Assembly (NCBI GenBank): GCA_963818445.1
Contig: CAWFSG010000017.1
Location: 62,001 to 126,000 of the forward strand
Direction: 5' to 3'
DNA from: Prado023 sp963818445
GTDB taxonomy: Bacteria > Actinomycetota > Actinomycetes > S36-B12 > CAIYMF01
Length of the DNA: 64,000 nucleotides
The notes under the pieces are model-generated. The model was not told where the DNA came from. It searched no databases and saw only the letters and a program-made list of their open reading frames with translations. Within the stretch, counting starts at the first letter, position 1. Each line of letters starts with the position of its first letter. The translations under genes were made by a program, and so were the position numbers. Positions 47,339-60,039 of this stretch are shown here, piece by piece.

Positions 47339-48546
47339 GCCCCGCCCACCTCCACCATCAGTGCCTCCAGGTCGTGCCCCAACGCCACCAGGTGGGCGTC
47401 GGTCGTCGGTTCAGGACCGTACAGCAGGACGCCGACCTGCTCCGGCGCGCGCCCACTGCGGGTCGCCGCCGCGGCCACGAGTCGCGCCTCGGGGACGCCG
47501 AGCGGCAGCCCCAGGCGCACCCGGATCCGTTCCCGGGCACGGGCCCGCAGATGGGTGGCCGCCTCGGCGCGGGCGTGGTGGGCGTGCAGGAGCCGGGCAT
47601 GCCCCGCCGTGGTCTCGCCCGAGCGGATGACCACCGGCAGGGGCTCGGTCACCAGGCGCCCGAGTCGGCGCGAGCGCCACCACGCCACCAGCGCGCAGGC
47701 GACCAGGACCTGGAGCAGGGCCGGGACGACCCAGGTGGGGACGAGCTCGGCGATCGTCGCCGTGCCCTGCCCGGCGAGTGCAGGGTCGCTGGCGACGGGC
47801 CGCCACCAGACCAGCTCGGATCGGCTGCCCAGCAGGCTCAGGGCCAGGGCCGCGTTGCCCTGCGCGTCGAATCCCTCGTTGGTCAACGGATGGGCGCTGC
47901 CGAGGAGGATCACCTCCGGGCGCCCGGCACGGGCGGGGATGACGACCAGCGCCGCTGACTCCGGCCGGTCGTAGCAGGCCTGGCCCTCCGGGGTCCATGC
48001 GCGGGCGTCGTAACGGGTGCCCGGGAGCTCGGCGCTCCCGGCGCGCTGGGCGGGCTCCCACCGGCAGTTCGGCTCGACCTCGCCCGCACCGGCGACATCG
48101 GTGAGCTCGGTACCGGCAGCCAGTCGCTCGAGGGCCGGCGAGCCGGGCAGTGGGTCGATCAGGACCAGTCGGGACGGTCCGGCGTCCAGGACCTCAGAGA
48201 TCATGTCGCTCGTGAGCAGGGTGGAGTCGGTCACGAGCACGGTCGCGCCCTGGGCGTTCGCCGCGACGTCAGCCGTCGTGCGCACATCGGTGACGCGGAC
48301 CCCTTGGTCGGCCAGGACGTTGGCCACCGCGCGTGAGCCGGAGGGATCCACGGCTGCCGGGTCCAGGTAGCCGGTCCGGCGTGCGGTCGTCAGCATGAGC
48401 ACGACCAGTGCCAGCAGGAGCAGGGCGGCGATCGCCAGGCCGCGACCGGTGGGACGCCAGCGGCGAGCCCGGTCCCACGTTGTGTCGTCGAACGTCGGCG
48501 TGGCCGAGTTGGGGGCGGACGTGGGCGTCGGCGTGGGCACGCTCAT
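47335..48546 (-). CDS. DUF4350 domain protein
   Basis: The 403-residue protein has a Thr/Pro-rich start, one membrane helix (GLAIAALLLLALVVLML), an extracytoplasmic GATase-like fold (SRAVANVLADQGVRVTDV, TVLVTDSTLLTSDMI), a second helix (VPALLQVLVACALVAWW) and a cytoplasmic helical tail (RLLHAHHARAEAATHLRAR). This is the usual DUF4350 layout in MoxR operons. The start ATG 48546 overlaps the DUF4129 stop as ATGA. The precise function is unknown; it probably forms a membrane complex with its neighbours. Confidence 0.88.
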
Positions 48547-49289
48547 GGGGCCACGACCCGGTCGTCCGTGACTGGCTGGTCCGGCGCAGAGCCGACGACG
48601 GCGGGGGCGCCGGACCCCACGACCGTCCCCGCGGCCACCCGGTCGTCCGCGTCGGCGATCGACCGGTAGGCGGCCGGCGAGCCCGGACGCCCGCCGTAGC
48701 GAACCTCGTCGAAGGTCCTCGCTGCGACATCGAGCCAGGTGCGGGCATCGGGCACGCGCTGCCCCACCTCCGTGGCCACCTCGTCGGCGGTCCAGCCCGG
48801 ATGGGCATCGATCAGGCCGCGCTCCTGGCTGCTGCGCACGAGGGCGCGCATCCGCTCGGATACGGCCTGGTCCCACTGGCCCGCGGTCGCCAGCTCCTCG
48901 GCGTTCGTGCGGTACTCGGATGCGCTCGTCCCCGGGTCGACGGTGAAGGTCAGGCCCGCCGCGCGGCTCATCGGGCCGATCCGCCATCGGATGAACAGCA
49001 CCGCCACGACGATCAGCAGGACCAGGCCGAGGATGCCCAGCCACCCCCCGGGCGCAGCCTCTGCCGCACGATCGGCCACCCGTTGCACCCACTCGACCAG
49101 CCACGTGATCGCCCGCTCGATGAGGCTGGGCTGCGCGGCCCGGTACGCGGGGTCGGACAGCTCCAGCTCAGCCAGTCGCTGCGCCTGCGCACGCGTCAGG
49201 TCGACGGGCACGTCGACGGGGACCCCGCCCGGGGTGCTGACCACGGTGTGGGCAGCTCCCTCGACGCTGAGCAGGTGGTCGCGCAGCAT
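48543..49289 (-). CDS. DUF4129 domain protein
   Basis: The 248-residue protein has one membrane helix (WLGILGLVLLIVVAVLFI) with an extracytoplasmic N-terminus and a cytoplasmic C-terminal domain that carries the DUF4129 core: EELATAGQWDQAVSERMRAL, GWTADEVATEVGQRVP and FDEVRYGGRPGS. ATG 49289 is chosen because the frame upstream overlaps the next gene. It lies 2 bp after the stop of the membrane protein gene and overlaps DUF4350, in the standard order for this operon. Confidence 0.9.
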   Translation of the reverse strand: MLRDHLLSVEGAAHTVVSTPGGVPVDVPVDLTRAQAQRLAELELSDPAYRAAQPSLIERAITWLVEWVQRVADRAAEAAPGGWLGILGLVLLIVVAVLFIRWRIGPMSRAAGLTFTVDPGTSASEYRTNAEELATAGQWDQAVSERMRALVRSSQERGLIDAHPGWTADEVATEVGQRVPDARTWLDVAARTFDEVRYGGRPGSPAAYRSIADADDRVAAGTVVGSGAPAVVGSAPDQPVTDDRVVAP

Positions 49290-49291
49290 CG

Positions 49292-50615
49292 TCAGGGTCG
49301 GTGGTGGCGGTAGGCGGCCAGCGGGTCGGCTGAGGGCTGCACCCCGGCCGAGACGAGCTCGATGTCCAGCGCCTCCCGGCGCATCCGCAGGTCGATGTAG
49401 AGCAGGCCGGTGACCGCCGCGCTGAAGGGCAGGGTGATGATCCCGGCCACAAGCGTGGCCACCCCCGACGCCAGGACCGTGGGCACCAACGACTCGCTGA
49501 AGCCGCTGGCCAGGGTGGCGATCAGCGTGATCGGAACGGTGACGACGGTGGTGAGCAGGCTGGTGATGATCGCCGAGAGGATCAGGATGCCCAGGACCCG
49601 CCACCAGGAGCGCCGGACCAGGACCCACGACCGCCTCAGTGACTCGAGGACCCCGACCCCCTCCATCACGAGCGTGGGCGAGGCCAGCGACAGCTTCACG
49701 TAGACGTACACGAGCGCGATCGTGCCGCCGATCCCGATCACGAGCCCGGGCAGCACCGCCCACGTGCCGATCGCGAAGGCGAAGGCCACGATCAACCCGA
49801 CCATGAGGGCCACGGCCAGCAGGCCACCCAGCCCGATGAGGAGCGTGACGCCGATCAGGGGCAGCATCCGCGGGCGCAGGCTGGCCCAGGTCTGGCTGGC
49901 GTCGAGCTGCCGGCCGAGGACCGCGGCGCCGACCAGGACGATGAACAGCCCGCTGGCCAGCACCTGCAGGAACCCGGCGACCAGGGCCGGAACCATCTGG
50001 GCGACACCCCCGCTGATCACCGAGGTGAGCTCCGCGGTGACGTCGACGTCCGTCGACCCGGCCACCGGCTGCGCGGCGTCGATGAACTGCAGGGAGAACC
50101 AGAGGCCGACCGTCTGCAGCAGGGCCGAGACGGCCGAGATGGCCGCGGCAAGGCCCAGGACCGTGCGCGGGTTGCTGCGGATCAGGCTCAGGGCACCATC
50201 GAGCAGCTCACCGACTCCCAGCGGCCGCAACGGGACGATCCCGGGCTTCGGGGCCGGCGGGGGCGGGCCCCACGGCGCCTGCTGGCCCCAGGCGGGCTGC
50301 CCGGGTTGCCCGTACCCCGGCTGCCCGTAGCCCGATTGTCCCGGGCCCGGCTGCCCGTAGCCCGAGTTGTCCGTACCCGGCCGGGGGCACCTGGCCGTAC
50401 TGCCCGTAGGCGGGCTGCCCCGGCTGCCCGTACCCCGCAGGGGGCGCCTGACCGTACCCCGGAGCGGGCACCTGCCCGGGAACGCCGTTGCCCCCCGCCT
50501 GGGTGGGCCACGCGGGGGGCTGCTCGGGGGACCATCCCGACGGCGGGGTCCAAGCGCCGGGCTGGGGCGGCTGGGCCGGTTCGGGCGGGTCGGGTGGCGG
50601 GGTCAGGGACGACAT
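49292..50615 (-). CDS. Multi-pass membrane protein with Pro/Gly/Tyr-rich N-terminus (one frameshift)
   Basis: The first ~80 residues come from ATG 50615 and are a disordered Pro-rich tail (SSLTPPPDPPEPAQPP) that turns into repeats of GYGQPG. A frame change near 50365-50372 leads into APKPGIVPLRPLGVGELLDG and then six membrane helices, for example LGLAAAISAVSALLQTVGLW and VLGILILSAIITSLL. The membrane domain resembles the actinobacterial DUF7544/DUF7847-type proteins found ahead of DUF4129 genes. The repeat GYGQPG continues on both sides of the break, which shows that it is one gene. It heads the five-gene MoxR operon and is divergent from mtrA. Its role is unknown. Confidence 0.8.
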
Positions 50616-50679
50616 GTCCTGATCGTCCCATGTGGACAGCCGTTGGCAAGCCTGTGCCCACAGGTGCCACCATGTGCCT

Positions 50680-51357
50680 GTGAAGGCGCGTGTGCTGGTC
50701 GTCGACGACGACATGGATCTGGCGGAGATGCTGGGCATCGTCCTGCGCAGCGAGGGCATGGAGCCCCTCTTCTGCCATAACGGCACCGACGCCGTCCCGG
50801 CCTTCCACCGTGAGTCCCCGGACCTCGTGCTGCTCGACCTCATGCTTCCCGGACTGGACGGGCTGGAGGTCTGCCGGCGGCTGCGTGCCGAGTCGACGGT
50901 GCCGATCGTCATGCTGACCGCGCGTGGGGACACCCTCGACATCGTCGAGGGCCTGCAGGCCGGTGCCGACGACTACATCGTCAAGCCGTTCAAGCCCAAG
51001 GAGCTGGTCGCCCGCATCGACGCGCGGCTGCGCCGCTTGGAGGAGACAGCCAACGAGGTGCTCGGCATCGGCGACCTCGTCATCGATCGCGGGGCGCACT
51101 CGGTGACCCGCGCCGGGGAGCCCATCGCGGTCACGCCGCTGGAGTTCGACCTCCTGCTCGCCCTGGCGAACCGGCCGGGGTTCGCCTTCAGCCGCGAGCA
51201 GCTGCTCGCCGATGTCTGGGGCTACCAGCACGCCGGTGACACGCGCCTGGTCAACGTCCACGTCCAGCGCCTGCGCGGGAAGGTCGAGCTCGACCCGGAG
51301 AACCCCGAGGTGATCGTGACCGTGCGTGGCGTCGGGTACCGCGCCGGGCCGCCCTGA
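50680..51357 (+). CDS. mtrA: Response regulator MtrA
   Basis: OmpR-type transcription factor that, in actinobacteria, controls cell-wall hydrolases, osmoprotection and replication-linked genes. The 225-residue protein has the receiver domain (VLVVDDDMDLAEMLG, phospho-acceptor Asp in VLLDLMLPGLDG, Lys in YIVKPFKPKEL) and the winged-helix domain (AVTPLEFDLLLALANRPGFA, TVRGVGYRAG). The start is GTG 50680; GTG 50674 adds two residues. It overlaps mtrB by one base, so both proteins are made together. The divergent gene is the first of the MoxR operon. Confidence 0.95.
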   Translation: MKARVLVVDDDMDLAEMLGIVLRSEGMEPLFCHNGTDAVPAFHRESPDLVLLDLMLPGLDGLEVCRRLRAESTVPIVMLTARGDTLDIVEGLQAGADDYIVKPFKPKELVARIDARLRRLEETANEVLGIGDLVIDRGAHSVTRAGEPIAVTPLEFDLLLALANRPGFAFSREQLLADVWGYQHAGDTRLVNVHVQRLRGKVELDPENPEVIVTVRGVGYRAGPP

Positions 51358-52895
51358 TGTTCGGCCGGGTCCGTGCCCTGCCCGGCCACCTGCGCCAACG
51401 CTGGCGGCAGTCACTGCGCTTCCGGGTCGTCCTGGGCACCGTTGTCGGGTCCACGCTGGTGCTCGTCCTGCTGATGCCCGCACTGCTGGGCAACATCTCC
51501 GCCGGTGTCCTGGGCTCGAAGGAGGCCAGCGCCCTGGCTGAGGCGACGGCCGCCCGCAGCGAGGCGCAGCGCATCCTCGATGCCACCCCGGCGCAGGGCA
51601 GCGACGTGCCCGCGTCGCGGACCATCGACGCGGTGGTGGCGGCGATGGCGGCCCGGGGCGCGCAGGCTGGGCTCTTCGAGGTGCTGATGCTCGCCTCCGA
51701 GCCGGCCGGGCTGAGCGCGACCCCGGAGCGCGGCACCGGGCTCATCTCGGAGATCAGTGTCCCGGGGCCGATGCGTGACATCGTCTCGGGCAGCCAGCGA
51801 CAGGCCTGGACCTACACGACGATGCGCTACACCGACGGCCGCGAGGTCCCGGGGTTCGTGGTCGGGGCGCCGCTGGCAGTCCGGGGCGTGGGCCCCTACG
51901 AGCTGTACCAGTTGTTCCCCCTGGACACCGAGCAGGAGACGCTGTCGTTGGTGCGCAACGCGACCGCCGTCGCGGGCCTGTTCATCATCCTCGGGCTGGC
52001 TGGCCTGGCGACGCTGGTCACCTTCATGATCGTCTCCCCCGTCCACGAGGCGGCGCGCACTGCCCGGCGGTTCTCCTCCGGGCATCTCGAGGCCCGGATG
52101 CGGGTGCGTGGGCAGGATGACCTGGCCCAGTTGGCGGAGAGCTTCAACGAGATGGCCGGCACGCTCCAGTCCCAGATCGACGAGTTGGAGAAGCTGTCCT
52201 CGGTGCAGCAGCAGTTCGTCGCCGATGTGTCCCACGAGCTGCGAACGCCGCTGACCACCGTCCGGATGGCCGCGGACCTCCTGCACGACAAGCGCCGGGA
52301 GCTTCCCCCGGATGATGCTCGGGCCGTTGAGCTGTTGCAGAACCAGCTCAACCGGTTCGAGGCCCTGCTCGCCGACCTGCTGGAGACCTCGCGCCAGGAC
52401 TCCGGCTCGGTCCAGCTGGACTACGAGGAGGTCGACCTGCGAGCGATGTCCGAGCGCGTGGCTGCCGCCCTGGAGCCCCTTGCCCAGGAGCTCGACAGCC
52501 CGGTGAAGGTGATCGGGCTCGACACCCTGGTGATCCCCTGTGACGCGCAGCGGGTCGAGCGGATCCTGGCCAACCTCATCTCCAATGCCCTGGAGCACGG
52601 GATGGGCCGACCGGTGATCGTCGAGGTCATGCTCGAGGGGACAGAGGCCCAGCTGGCCGTCACGGACCAGGGCGTGGGCCTCACCCCGCAGGAGATCACC
52701 CAGGTCTTCACCCGGTTCTGGCGGGCCGACCCCTCGCGGGTGCGGCGGGTCGGAGGCACTGGCCTGGGCCTGTCGATCGCCCTGGGTGACGCCCGGGCCC
52801 ATGGCGGGACGCTGTCGGCCTCCGGGGCGCCCGGCGACGGGGCGACCTTCACCCTGCGGCTGCCGCTGGCTCCCGAGGGGGTGGTGGTCCGATGA
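51357..52895 (+). CDS. mtrB: Sensor histidine kinase MtrB
   Basis: Phosphorylates MtrA in response to an envelope signal. The 512-residue protein has two membrane helices (about residues 20-45 and 195-225) around an extracytoplasmic sensor domain, a HAMP linker (VHEAARTARRFSSGHLEARM), the HisKA box VADVSHELRTPLTTVRMAADLL centred on the phospho-accepting His, and the ATPase boxes NLISNALEHG, DQGVGLTPQEI and GGTGLGLSIALGDARAHGG. ATG 51357 overlaps the mtrA stop, and its own stop overlaps lpqB. The protein is complete. Confidence 0.95.
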   Translation: MFGRVRALPGHLRQRWRQSLRFRVVLGTVVGSTLVLVLLMPALLGNISAGVLGSKEASALAEATAARSEAQRILDATPAQGSDVPASRTIDAVVAAMAARGAQAGLFEVLMLASEPAGLSATPERGTGLISEISVPGPMRDIVSGSQRQAWTYTTMRYTDGREVPGFVVGAPLAVRGVGPYELYQLFPLDTEQETLSLVRNATAVAGLFIILGLAGLATLVTFMIVSPVHEAARTARRFSSGHLEARMRVRGQDDLAQLAESFNEMAGTLQSQIDELEKLSSVQQQFVADVSHELRTPLTTVRMAADLLHDKRRELPPDDARAVELLQNQLNRFEALLADLLETSRQDSGSVQLDYEEVDLRAMSERVAAALEPLAQELDSPVKVIGLDTLVIPCDAQRVERILANLISNALEHGMGRPVIVEVMLEGTEAQLAVTDQGVGLTPQEITQVFTRFWRADPSRVRRVGGTGLGLSIALGDARAHGGTLSASGAPGDGATFTLRLPLAPEGVVVR

Positions 52896-54613
52896 CGGCC
52901 CGTGCCCGCGCCGGGATCGCTGCCGTCGCCGCAGCCGCCTGCATGGGACTGGCCGCGTGTGCCGCCGTCCCGACGTCGGGGCCGATCGAGCAGGGCCCCG
53001 TCGTGGATGCGGGGGAGTCCTCGCAGTTCATCCGGGTGATCGCCGCCCCCCCGAGCATGGGCGCGAGCCCGACGGAGATCGTGCGCGGGTTCCTCGAGGC
53101 GAACGCCAGCCTTGAGTCCGACCACGCGATCGCACGTCGCTACCTGACCCCCGAGGCGGCTGGGGCGTGGGACCCCGATGCCGCGACCACGGTCTACCAG
53201 CAGTCCTCCCTGAAGCTGTCTGAGGGCAAGGGCTCCGACATCAATGCGCGCATCGCGATCAACAACAGGCTCGACACCGAGGGCACCCTCGACCCGGTCG
53301 ACCCCGCCTCCACCGAGAAGATCCCGTTCACCCTCGAGCAGGTCGTCGATGGGGCCTCGGGGGTCCCCCAGTGGCGCATCTCCGACCCGCCGCCCGGGAT
53401 CCTGATCAGCGATGCCGACCTGCGGCGCGCCTACCGCCAGTACCAGGTCCACTACCCCTCGGCCCGCAGCAGCGCCCTGGTGCCCGATGGTCGGCTCCTG
53501 CCGGTCGTGGGCCCGAGCCTGCCCACGGCGCTCGCCCAACGGGTCCTGGCCGGCCCGGCGGAATGGCTGGCTCCGGGGGTGCGCCCGAGCGCCCCGGCCG
53601 GGACCGCCCTGGCACTGGGGGCCGTTCCGGTCAGCAACGGCGTCGCACTGGTGGAGCTCACCGACCAGGCCCTGGCGGCCACGGACGTCCAGCGCCGTGA
53701 CCTCGCAGCTCAGCTGACCTGGACGCTCACCCAGCTGCCGGAGGTCACCGCCGTCCGCCTGCAGGTCGGCGGCGAGCCCTACGACGTCCCCGGGATCCCC
53801 GAGCTCATGGATCGTTCCGTGTGGCAGTCGCGCAGCCCGGACACCCTGACGATGGGTTCGACGGGCGAGGCGCGACTGCCGTACTTCGTGCTCGATGGTT
53901 CCGCGGTGATCCGAGTCTCCGAGCAGGGACGGACCGCCCTGCCGCTGGAGGTCCCCGAGGCCGATGCGCTGATCGACCTGGGGGTCTCGCTGGACCAGCG
54001 CTCAGCCGCTGCGGTCGAGCCGGATCGCAGGGCCCTGTGGATCCTTCCGCTGGACCCCGGAATCTCCGAGCAGCGCATCCGGGGCAGCCAGATCGGCGGG
54101 GCGAGCTTCGATGTCGATGGCAGGGCCTGGTTCACCGACGCTGGGCGGATCCTGCGGCTGGTCCCCAACGGGCTGCCGCAGGAGGTCGGGGTCCTCCCGG
54201 CGCTGGCGGAGCCGATCACCTCGGTCCACCTCGCCCGCGATGGGACGCGCGTGGCCCTGGTCGCCGACGGGGTGCTGTACCTGGGCGTGATCCAGCCGTC
54301 CACGACCGGGCTGGTGATCGGGTCCGTGCGCAGGATCGCCACCTCCGTGTCCGGGGTCCGCGATGTCGCCTGGCGGAACTCGGTCACGCTGGACGTGCTC
54401 GGCCGGACCGACACCAGCAGCCTGCAGGTCCTGCGGATCGGGGTCGGCACCGGTGAGGCCCAGTTGCTCGGTGCCCCACCGGATCCCCTGGAGGTGACCG
54501 GCGCCCCGGGCTCCGCGACGCTCGTGGCCGGCGAGGGCGACCTGTTGTTCGCCAACGTCGGGCTGCAGTGGCGCGCCCAGGGCGATGCGCGCTCGGTGGC
54601 CTACCCCGGATGA
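52892..54613 (+). CDS. lpqB: Lipoprotein LpqB (GerMN domain)
   Basis: The 573-residue protein has a lipoprotein signal with the lipobox LAAC (C23), a helical N-terminal region (SPTEIVRGFLEANASLESDH), a GerMN domain (about 200-310, for example VALVELTDQALAATDV) and a C-terminal beta-propeller-like part. LpqB binds the sensor domain of MtrB in mycobacteria and tunes its activity. ATG 52892 overlaps the mtrB stop; the stop overlaps comF by ATGA. The conserved order mtrA-mtrB-lpqB supports the name. Confidence 0.94.
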   Translation: MTARARAGIAAVAAAACMGLAACAAVPTSGPIEQGPVVDAGESSQFIRVIAAPPSMGASPTEIVRGFLEANASLESDHAIARRYLTPEAAGAWDPDAATTVYQQSSLKLSEGKGSDINARIAINNRLDTEGTLDPVDPASTEKIPFTLEQVVDGASGVPQWRISDPPPGILISDADLRRAYRQYQVHYPSARSSALVPDGRLLPVVGPSLPTALAQRVLAGPAEWLAPGVRPSAPAGTALALGAVPVSNGVALVELTDQALAATDVQRRDLAAQLTWTLTQLPEVTAVRLQVGGEPYDVPGIPELMDRSVWQSRSPDTLTMGSTGEARLPYFVLDGSAVIRVSEQGRTALPLEVPEADALIDLGVSLDQRSAAAVEPDRRALWILPLDPGISEQRIRGSQIGGASFDVDGRAWFTDAGRILRLVPNGLPQEVGVLPALAEPITSVHLARDGTRVALVADGVLYLGVIQPSTTGLVIGSVRRIATSVSGVRDVAWRNSVTLDVLGRTDTSSLQVLRIGVGTGEAQLLGAPPDPLEVTGAPGSATLVAGEGDLLFANVGLQWRAQGDARSVAYPG

Positions 54614-55341
54614 GCGCGGCGGCGCCGACCTGGTGGACCCAGGCCGCCGAGGCGGCGCTCGACCTGGTGGTTCCGCAGCACTGCGCCGGCTGCGGCACCC
54701 CTGGGGTGGTCTGGTGCCCACGGTGTGCGAGCGCGTGCGGTGGCGGGTCGGTGCGCGTACCCGGACCGGTGCCCGCCCGCGCGGCCTGCGCCCACGCTGG
54801 GCCGGCGGGTCGAGCGGTGGTGGCCTTCAAGGATGGCCAGGTCCGCAGGCTCGGCCGGCCACTGGCCGAGCTGCTGGCCCGCGCGGTCAGCGACGCGCTG
54901 GCCGACGTGCGGGCGCCGGGCGGCGTTCCGGTGTGGGTGGTCCCGGTACCCTCCCGGCGCAGCGCCGTGCGCACCCGCGGGGCCGACCACACGGCGGTCC
55001 TGGCCGGCAGGGCTGCTCGGGTGCTCCGCGGCTGGGGGATCCCGGCCCACCGGTGCCCCGCGCTCGAGCACGTGCGGGCCAGCCGGGACCAGGTGGGGCT
55101 CACGCGCGAGCAGCGGGCACGCAACGTCGGGGGCTCGCTGCGGGGACTCGACCTGCCGCCGGGCGTGATCGTGATCGTCGACGACGTCACCACGACCGGG
55201 GCCACCCTCGCCGAGGCGGCGCGGGCACTTCGCGTGGTCGGTCGCGATGTCGCCTGCGCCGCAGCCGTCACCTGGTCGCCGGACCCCCGCACCGTGCGTC
55301 GTGCACCGGTGCCGACTAGCGTTGAGGGTGCGGGAGGGTAA
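54610..55341 (+). CDS. ComF-like phosphoribosyltransferase-fold protein
   Basis: The 243-residue protein has an N-terminal zinc-finger pattern (PQHCAGCGTPGVVWCPRC) and a C-terminal phosphoribosyltransferase fold with VWVVPVPSRRSAVRTRGADH and the PRPP-binding loop VIVDDVTTTGATL. ComF supports DNA uptake in competent bacteria; in actinobacteria its role is unproven. ATG 54610 overlaps the lpqB stop. The frame upstream is not part of this gene. Confidence 0.9.
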   Translation: MSAAAPTWWTQAAEAALDLVVPQHCAGCGTPGVVWCPRCASACGGGSVRVPGPVPARAACAHAGPAGRAVVAFKDGQVRRLGRPLAELLARAVSDALADVRAPGGVPVWVVPVPSRRSAVRTRGADHTAVLAGRAARVLRGWGIPAHRCPALEHVRASRDQVGLTREQRARNVGGSLRGLDLPPGVIVIVDDVTTTGATLAEAARALRVVGRDVACAAAVTWSPDPRTVRRAPVPTSVEGAGG

Positions 55342-55388
55342 CCAACACGCTGGCCCGCAGGTCGGGTCAGCCAACACTCGGAGGTCAC

Positions 55389-55988
55389 GTGGACATCGTC
55401 GTCAGGGGTCGTCACCTCGATGTATCGGATCGGTTCCGCGAGCATGTGGCGGCCAAGGTGGGCAAGGTCGACCGATTCGGGTTACCCATCGCGCACGTCG
55501 ACGTCGAGGTGTCCTTCGAGCCCAATCCCCGACAGACCGATCGCGCCTATGAGGTGGAGCTGACCTGTCGCGGGACCGGCCCGGTGATCCGGGCGGAGGC
55601 GCACGCCCCGGACAAGTACGCGGCCACCGACATCGCGCTGGCTCGCCTCGAGGAACGGCTGCGCCGTGCCGCGGACCGCAAGCGCACCCGTCGGGTGGAG
55701 AAGGTGGTCGTGGTCCCGGCCGCCGAGATCGTGCCGGAGTCGATCGAGCCGACAGCGGACGCTGAGCCCGACGACGGGACCGTGTGGGAGGAGGGCCCGA
55801 TCGTGGTCCGGCTCAAGGAGCACGTGGCGCAGCCGATGACGGTGGCCCAGGCCGTGGAGTCCCTCGAGCTCGTCGGCCACGACTTCTACCTCTTCCGCGA
55901 CAGCGACTCGGGGGCCCCGTCCGTGGTCTACCACCGCCGTGGCTACAACTACGGCCTGTTGCGGCTGGAGGGCGGGACCGACGGCTAG
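55389..55988 (+). CDS. hpf: Ribosome hibernation promoting factor, long form
   Basis: Binds the 30S subunit and forms 100S dimers in resting cells. The 199-residue protein has the N-terminal beta-alpha domain (DIVVRGRHLDVSDRFREHV, PDKYAATDIALARLEERLRR), an acidic linker and the dimerising C-terminal domain (VVRLKEHVAQPMTVAQAVES, FLFRDSDSG-like segment and VVYHRRGYNYGLLRL). This is the long form usual in Gram-positives. GTG 55389 has GGAGG about 6 nt upstream. The gene precedes a LuxR-type regulator and secA. Confidence 0.94.
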   Translation: MDIVVRGRHLDVSDRFREHVAAKVGKVDRFGLPIAHVDVEVSFEPNPRQTDRAYEVELTCRGTGPVIRAEAHAPDKYAATDIALARLEERLRRAADRKRTRRVEKVVVVPAAEIVPESIEPTADAEPDDGTVWEEGPIVVRLKEHVAQPMTVAQAVESLELVGHDFYLFRDSDSGAPSVVYHRRGYNYGLLRLEGGTDG

Positions 55989-56058
55989 GCCGTTCGGGCG
56001 CGACGGTCGGGCGGCCCGGGGGCCTGGGCGGTCCCGGGGGGCTGCATCGCCCGCGCGC

Positions 56059-56707
56059 GTGCTGGTGGTCGACTCCGAGCCGGTCTTCGGCGCGGGAGCG
56101 GTCGGCGTCCTGGCCGGGGCCGGGTTCGAGGCCGTGACCCTGGACCCCGCCACGCCCGACCCCGACGTCGGGGACCTGGGTGACCCAGGTGCCCACCCTG
56201 CGTCCGGCAGCAGTCGTGGTGGATGCGGGCCTGGGCCTGCGTCCCTACGGTGGCGACGTCGCGGCCGAGCTGGCCTCCCGGGCACCCGGGGTCGCTGTCG
56301 TGATGGTCGTCCGGCGAGCGCAGTCCGTGGGGATGGTCGAGGCGATGGAGTCCGGTGCCCTGGCGCTGGTGCACCGGCGCTGTGCCCCGGAGGAGCTCGT
56401 CGCTGCTGTGTCCGCGGCGATCGCCGGGCAGAACTGGGTGGCTGCCCCGCTCGCGGGCATCCTTCGCGGTGAGCTGCTCTCAGAGGTGTCCGGTGAACGC
56501 GCTCCCGAGCTGAGCCGGCGCGAGCTCGAGGTCCTGCGAGGGCTGGCGACCGGTGCGACGAATGCCCAGATCGCCGTTCGCATGGGGATCAGCGAGCACA
56601 CGGTTCGCAACCATGTGCAGTCGGTGATGCGCAAGCTCGCAGCGGCCAGTCGCACCGATGCCGTCGCCACCGGCCTGCGCAGGGGCCTGGTGGACCTGCC
56701 CGAGTGA
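56059..56707 (+). CDS. LuxR-family response regulator (NarL/FixJ type; one frameshift)
   Basis: The first frame gives RVLVVDSEPVFGAGAVGVLA and the second gives the Asp-containing AAVVVDAGLGLRP and the rest of a receiver-like domain, then the LuxR helix-turn-helix LSRRELEVLRGLATGATNAQ ... ISEHTVRNHVQSVMRKL. They join at GGGG 56170-56173, where dropping one G gives VGTWVTQVPTLRPA. Joined length is about 215 residues, normal for this type. The start GTG 56059 is tentative because no ribosome binding site is obvious. No sensor kinase is adjacent. The gene lies between hpf and secA, as in many actinobacteria. Confidence 0.82.
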
Positions 56708-56854
56708 GTCGGGGGGCGTCGCAGGAAGGGCTCGCGTCCGCCCCGACGAGGATCGGGGTCGCCGGTGGCCCGGGGCCGACTACGATGGTGGGTCTATGAA
56801 CCCCGCGCGTCACTGCGTCGGGGGACGTGCACCCGAGTTGCGAGAGGGGCCCGC

Positions 56855-59747
<2,893 letters not shown>

Positions 59748-60027
59748 CGCGGAACGCCGACCCGTTGGGCCATCCGGGGTGATCCGGTCAAGGCCCCGCC
59801 GTGCCGCGACGACATCGTGTGGGAGCCGGCCGGGTGGGGCCCCGGAACGAAGTGAAGACGCCGCGTGAGCGAACGCCGATGAGGCCCCCGGCCAGGTCTC
59901 GACCGCCCGGTCCGGTGCGACTTGATCCAGGTCTCGGGCGCCAGCTGGGGTTTCCTCCGGGTCTCGGGCTCACGATCGGCCCGATACTTGGATCGAACGG
60001 GATGGTGGGCGTCGCGTGAGGCGACCT
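59748..60027. other. Intergenic region between secA and the Sua5 gene
   Basis: About 280 bases without a supported gene. I see no clear terminator hairpin, tRNA or conserved peptide. It holds the promoter of the downstream gene at its right end. Open frames across it on the minus strand have no family sequence. Confidence 0.6.
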
Positions 60028-60033
60028 TAGGAT
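60028..60033 (+). promoter_or_regulatory. -10-like hexamer TAGGAT of the Sua5 gene
   Basis: TAGGAT ends exactly 6 nt before GTG 60040. It is identical to the -10 of the SOS-controlled HNH gene and fits leaderless transcription. Confidence 0.55.
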
Positions 60034-60039
60034 TCGGTG

